Both the position numbers and the translations under genes were made by a program. A model generated the notes under the pieces. That model was not told where the DNA came from, did no database searches, and saw only the letters and a program-made list of their open reading frames with translations. Below are positions 59,661 to 64,000 of a stretch of 64,000 bases of DNA, in pieces (the stretch's first letter is position 1; each line of letters opens with the position of its first letter). Source of the stretch: Clavelina lepadiformis (lineage: Eukaryota > Chordata > Ascidiacea > Aplousobranchia > Clavelinidae). The stretch covers positions 18,042,001-18,106,000 of the forward strand of contig NC_135242.1 of NCBI RefSeq assembly GCF_947623445.1. Reading direction: 5' to 3'.

Positions 59661-62173
59661 CAGAGGTGGGAAAACTACGGCCCGCGGGCCAAATCCGGCC
59701 CGTTGGGTTATTTAATCCGTCACGTATGATTTTGACGGAAACGAGAGTTCATTTTATGATTTCTTGCTTGCAGAATCTATCTTATTGTTCTAATGCACAC
59801 ACAAGCTATCTTTCTTATTGAAGTTTTATTCTGTAGGAAATATTCTTATGTCACCATTAAGCATTGTTAATTTGGTTCATTGTTCCGTCACTATAAAACA
59901 GTTGTTGAAAATTTGTATCCGCTTTTTCAATCACACAATTGATGTTAATCTGTATTACATAGAACAAGCTGCAGGCTTGGCTAGCAAGGTTGCAAATACT
60001 TTCATATTTGTATAGAACAGCTTTTTTAGTAATGTTTTTGAGGCTTTGTGAATGTCAAACTTTAACAAGTGATTCTTACGCGTAGGTAGCAGTTTCAGTG
60101 TCAAATGCTAAATAAGGTTTCGTGGTTACTAGCTAGCTAAATTATCAGTTTATCACTAAATAGTTTTTATCGAAATGAGTGCTTCAAAGAAACGAAAAAT
60201 CGATAGCGAGCGCAGAGCGTTCAAAAAAGAGTGGACAACCAAATATTTTGTTACCTAGGTCGGATCAACCGTGGTATGCCTTATATGCCAAAAAAGTGTT
60301 GCTGTATTAAAAGAATACAACATTCGCCGCCATTTTAACACCAACCACCCTAACTATTTTAGAAGCCAGTCAACTCAACAACGAGAGGCTGCTGCGCAGA
60401 GATTAACAAACAATTTTCGGATTCAACAAAATACTCTTTTTCAGCAAAGTGCCATTCATCACTCAATCACCCAGGCAAGCTTTTTACAGGCTTTTAAAAT
60501 AGCAAAAGCAAGCAAACCATTTTCCGATGGAGAGTTTATCAAGCAGTGCATGGTAAAGACAGCAGGTCTCTTGAGTCCAGATACAAAAAGTAAATATGAG
60601 AAAATTAGTTTATCATGCAGAACAGTAACTCGCCGAGTAGAACAAATTGATGAGCACTTAGCCAGCGAGTTGAAAGGAAAAGCAGATTCATTTGTATTTT
60701 ATTCGCTGGCGTTGGACGAAAGTAAGGATGTAAAGGACACCGTTCAGCTTCTGATTTTTATCAGAGGGATTAACGACAGTTTTGAGATAACAGAAGAACT
60801 TTTGGCGATGGAATCGCTAAAGGGGAAAACACGAGGAGAGGACCTTTTTATCAAAGTGTCTGGTGTGATTGACCGGCTGAAAGTACTTTGGAACAAACTT
60901 GCGAATGTCACCACGGATGGATCGCCAAACCCGACGTGAAAAAACGTTGGGCTTCTAAAAAGGCTTCAAGACAAGGTGAAAGAGAAAAACCCTGAGATGG
61001 ATATAACTTTTTTGCACTGCATCATCCATCAGGAGGTACTCTGTAAGTCTGTATTGCAGCTTAATCATGTAGTGAAGCCAGTGGTAAAACTGATCAACTT
61101 CATAAAAGGGAGAGGACTTCACCACCGACAGTTTATAAAGTTTCTTGAGGAAATTGATACTGATCACCAGGACTTACTTTACCATTCTCACGTACGCTGG
61201 TTAAGTTTAGGGAAAGCATGTAAACGCGTTTGGGAACTTAAGGAGGCCATTAGCTTATTTTTGAAGGCAATCGATAAAGTTGGTGATTTTCCTGAGCTAG
61301 AAGACGAAAATTGGCTTTGTGATTTTGCGTTTGCTGTGGACATACTGACATACTAACGTACATGAATGAGTTAAATGCGAAACTTCAAGGGAAAAATATT
61401 TTCGCTCACGAAATGTATACAAATGTAAAAGCTTTCAAATGTAAATTGAATTTATTTTCAGAGCAAATGCTTAACAATTCTTTTGACCATTTTCCCACTC
61501 TATTGACGATGAAATAAGCCAGTAAACATGCGAATAAATACAGCAAATTACTAGATGATCTGCATCATGAATTCTGCCGTAGATTTCTTAATTTCGAAAA
61601 ACTCGAAAAATCGTTTCAAATCGTCTCATCTCCCTTGTCTTAAGTTGATGTGACAGCACCGAAGGAGTTACAATTGGAGTTAATCGATCTTCAGAATGAC
61701 TACCTTTTAAAAGAGAAATTCGAAGCCTTGAAGCTGAATGACTTCTACACTTCATTATGTAATGCCAGATTTCCGAAAATTCGAAAGGCGGCACAGAGTA
61801 TGTTGGTGCTGTTTGGCTCCACTTATATTTGTGAACAGACTTTCAGCTTGATGAATTTCAACAAATCGAAGCACAGATCTCAATTGACTGATGCTCACCT
61901 AAAATCTGTTCTGACAATCGCCACAACCAAACTAACTCCAAATTTTGTTACTTTGGAAAAATATGTAGCTTAAGGACCTTGTTCAGACTGCAAATAAATT
62001 TAAATAATTTTCGTGCAAGTTTTGTTTATCAGTTCATCTTTAACAAGCTTATTATTGTAAATAATTTTGTTAATAAACTGTAGTTGTCTTGTCCATTTCA
62101 TGCACTCGCATGGCCCGTTTGTATAAGTTTAAATATTTTTTGGCCCCTGATCTAAAAAGCTTGCCCACCGCTG
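59661..62173 (+). mobile_element. Decayed autonomous hAT transposon (2.5 kb)
   Basis: The left end CAGAGGTGGGAAAACTACGG and the reverse complement of the right end, CAGCGGTGGGCAAGCTTTTT, are related inverted termini. Flanking octamers ATATATTA and GTATATCA match at 6 of 8 positions, a worn target duplication. It carries one transposase reading frame, now broken, and lies inside the duplicated upstream region of FUT-D. Confidence 0.88.
60175..61973 (+). pseudogene. hAT transposase pseudogene (BED-finger, GTF2IRD2/SCAND3-like)
   Basis: The N-terminus MSASKKRKIDSERRAFKKEW is followed by a zinc finger of BED type (CLICQ ... HFNTNH) and a DDE-type core including YSLALDESKD and ANVTTDGSP. The C-terminus resembles the hAT dimerisation region (LFGSTYICEQTFSLMNFNKS). 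Breaks: TAG at 60256, TGA at 60937, a reading-frame change near 61351-61361 best explained by an extra 8 bp (TAACGTAC), TAA at 61515 and TAA at 61641. This family of animal hAT transposases also gave rise to GTF2IRD2 and similar host genes. With five lesions it cannot make a working enzyme. Confidence 0.9.
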
Positions 62174-62690
62174 GTATATCATATTTCCTTTACACATCAT
62201 AAAAAAGAATGGAGTTACATTTATCACTACACAATTTATTTCAAGCGGAACGGTTAACTTTCTTTCAGTTGACCGTTGTGTATAAAGTTTCCAAATGTTT
62301 CTGGTAGATCGACACATGGTATGCTTTGTTTTGTATAGCAGTGGAGTGGTTATATTCTGTAAAATAAAATTGCTGTTTATCAACTGAAATTTCAAAGGGA
62401 GACGGCAACTTGTTGCTTAGAATTTTGCTTTTTATCAAAGAACGAGAAAGAAGCAAGAAACGTCATTTTTTATGAACTACGCAAACGACACGTATCAAAG
62501 TGATCAGCGATTCAACTGTTTTGTTTTTAACTCAGCTAGTTTCTCATGATGTTATTTTTACTTTGCTCTTTAGCTGCAGACGAATGAGTGCTGAAAACTA
62601 TAATTTTGTTAAGCTAAGATCAGTTTGAATCTCAGTGTTCAACTTCTATGTGAAACCTTCTTGCGTAACTTGAGCACAATTTGCACGAAA
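62174..62690 (+). promoter_or_regulatory. FUT-D upstream region, duplicate of the FUT-B upstream region
   Basis: Nearly identical to 44219-44923 apart from the missing block of about 185 bp. It is likely to hold the FUT-D promoter. It is separated from the rest of the duplicated flank by the hAT insertion. Confidence 0.5.
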
Positions 62691-63005
62691 ATGGTTGACA
62701 GAGCTGTTCTGAGCAAGATACTGATTGTTCTAATAGTGCTGGTGACGTCATCAACGTATCTTTGTTACAATTTTCTTTTCACGGATACCTTTAATACTTT
62801 TTCCAAAACACATCAAGTCTTGTTACGTTGGCCGAAGAGATTAACGTCGTCCACTAACCAACATGAGCCGTTCAATGATATTCAAATTCCAACAACAACA
62901 AAAACTGCATCGAACCAAGCAACAAGCACTGGGGTCGGTTTAACGCAGGTTCGGGCCAATCTCTCACAAAAACTTCATGAAGCGTTGTCAAATTCTACTG
63001 AACAG
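62691..63005 (+). CDS. GT10 fucosyltransferase FUT-D, exon 1 only (105 codons)
   Basis: The open first exon starts MVDRAVLSKILIVLIVLVTS with the same length (315 bp) and phase 0 donor (CAG/GTAAGC) as FUT-A and FUT-B. It encodes the cytosolic end, signal-anchor and stem with an NSTEQ sequon. In the remaining 995 bp I find no exon 2 (WEPPFG block). Either the intron runs past the window or the gene is a truncated duplicate. Its first two thirds are nearly identical to FUT-B, after which it diverges. Confidence 0.75.
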
Positions 63006-63479
63006 GTAAGCCCATTTATGCAGTTTTATATCGCTAGCTTGTGGTGTTAGTCGCAAACAAAATAGGCAATATTTTCTTCTAAATATCCAAGCTCAATCTA
63101 ACCTTCGATCTTTTTTGATAAAACAGCCCTTCAACAGCAGATTTGCATTAAAATCGACCATAAGGTTCTTGAATTGTCTGAATGTATTCTTAGATTTTGA
63201 AGATATTTATTCGTATATTATATGAGATATAAATACTCATTTTAGTAAACACAAAACAAAACGAACAAGCATAAAAAAATGTAATTACTTTTATTATTCA
63301 ATTTCATAAAGCGGCGGTTGTGAACAAGATAGTGCGAGCCGTGTACCTGACGTTTACTTGCAAGCTTTTTCGAAGCAGGTTGTAAGCTGCTCATCTTAAG
63401 TCGAATGGTATTTTCCATGCTTTTGTTCATGCCAAAACGATTACGGTATTACCTGTATATTTAGTATGTGGCTGAAACC

Positions 63480-63900
63480 TTGCTCAACCCAGAAACAGAG
63501 GCGTATTTGAAATTGCATTGAGAGGAGGGCAAAAGATTTAAAAGCTATAGCTTTAAAATTTGCGCGTGTCATCCACCTCGTTCAAAATGCGCGAGACGAG
63601 ACAATTTTGGGTTTTTACTCCCCCAAAACCGCTTTAAAACGCCAGGAAATTAAAATGTATTCTCATATTTATACGAACAATAGCTACCAAATTATGAAAA
63701 ATGTTTTTGAAACGCAATATACAACGATACCCGCTTATTACACGCTTTCCTATGAATCAGGAAACATAAACAAAAGAAGTCGTCAAAGCGCCTGTGGCCC
63801 CAAAGAGTTTGGTTTGTAAAGAGGGTCCAATGGTCCAATAACCATTGGCAGGGCCAAAACGACCTCCCCCCCCCCCACCCCAAATACACCCGTGACCAGC
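63480..63900. repeat. Dispersed repeat, relative of 58130-58535
   Basis: Shares the blocks listed for the copy at 58130. The ends GGCGTATTTG and (reverse complement of the right) GGGTGTATTTG are weakly inverted. A C11 homopolymer lies near 63868. In FUT-D this would be intronic. Confidence 0.45.
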
Positions 63901-64000
63901 ATCTACGTACTTGAATGAAACCAAAGTAAATTAAACCGTCAAATATCTTTGTTTCATAAAGGCAAACATATGTTATTTTTGAATTCAATATTCTGCTTAA

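Noticed and set aside
1-64000. CRISPR arrays, bacterial operons, riboswitches, intact tRNA or rRNA genes
   Set aside because: None seen; the only tRNA-like sequences are SINE heads, and the genes are spliced eukaryotic genes.

Overview
The window is eukaryotic nuclear DNA. It is AT-rich by eye, all recognised genes are split by introns (GT-AG except one GC-AG), and mobile-element debris is abundant. Animal-type genes (U1 snRNP 70 kDa protein, secretory alkaline phosphatases, type II Golgi fucosyltransferases), short introns and tandem gene families suggest an invertebrate deuterostome with a compact genome. A sea squirt (ascidian) is my best guess, but this is inference; nothing in the sequence proves it.

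Layout. (1) 2157-8079, + strand: all but the 5' end of the U1-70K (SNRNP70) gene, eleven exons covering the RRM, the Arg/Asp-rich tail and the stop codon. The N-terminal exons were not found and probably lie left of the window. (2) 9052-30069, - strand: three tandem alkaline phosphatase genes (ALP-1, ALP-2, ALP-3; 590, 586 and 589 aa by my exon reconstruction). Each has 11 exons with identical intron phases, and each ends in a transmembrane segment with a basic tail. (3) 30070-38559: about 8.5 kb with no gene I can support, holding a SINE copy and a TTA microsatellite. (4) 38560-64000: a GT10 alpha-1,3-fucosyltransferase cluster. Two nearly identical genes lie on + (FUT-A 38560-40533, FUT-B 44924-46844), one on - (FUT-C 49652-52819), exon 1 of a fourth on + (FUT-D 62691-63005), and there are two short 3'-terminal relics. 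The cluster has been shuffled by segmental duplication and gene conversion. (5) The 10 kb between FUT-C and FUT-D is accessory DNA: 0.57-kb direct repeats, a hAT-type MITE and a decayed 2.5-kb hAT transposon with a broken transposase.

The genes are not one pathway. U1-70K is a housekeeping splicing factor. The phosphatases should act at the cell surface and the fucosyltransferases in the Golgi lumen. What joins the window is genome dynamics: exons of paralogues are nearly identical while their introns have diverged, FUT-B looks like a chimera of two paralogues, and several hAT elements carry exact or near-exact 8-bp target-site duplications. I see no convincing undescribed defence or metabolic system. 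The points most worth checking are the exon-bounded identity in both families, the FUT-B chimera, the non-GPI-like ALP tails, and a foldback element built of GCGACT-type repeats. Percent identities and exon borders were read by eye.
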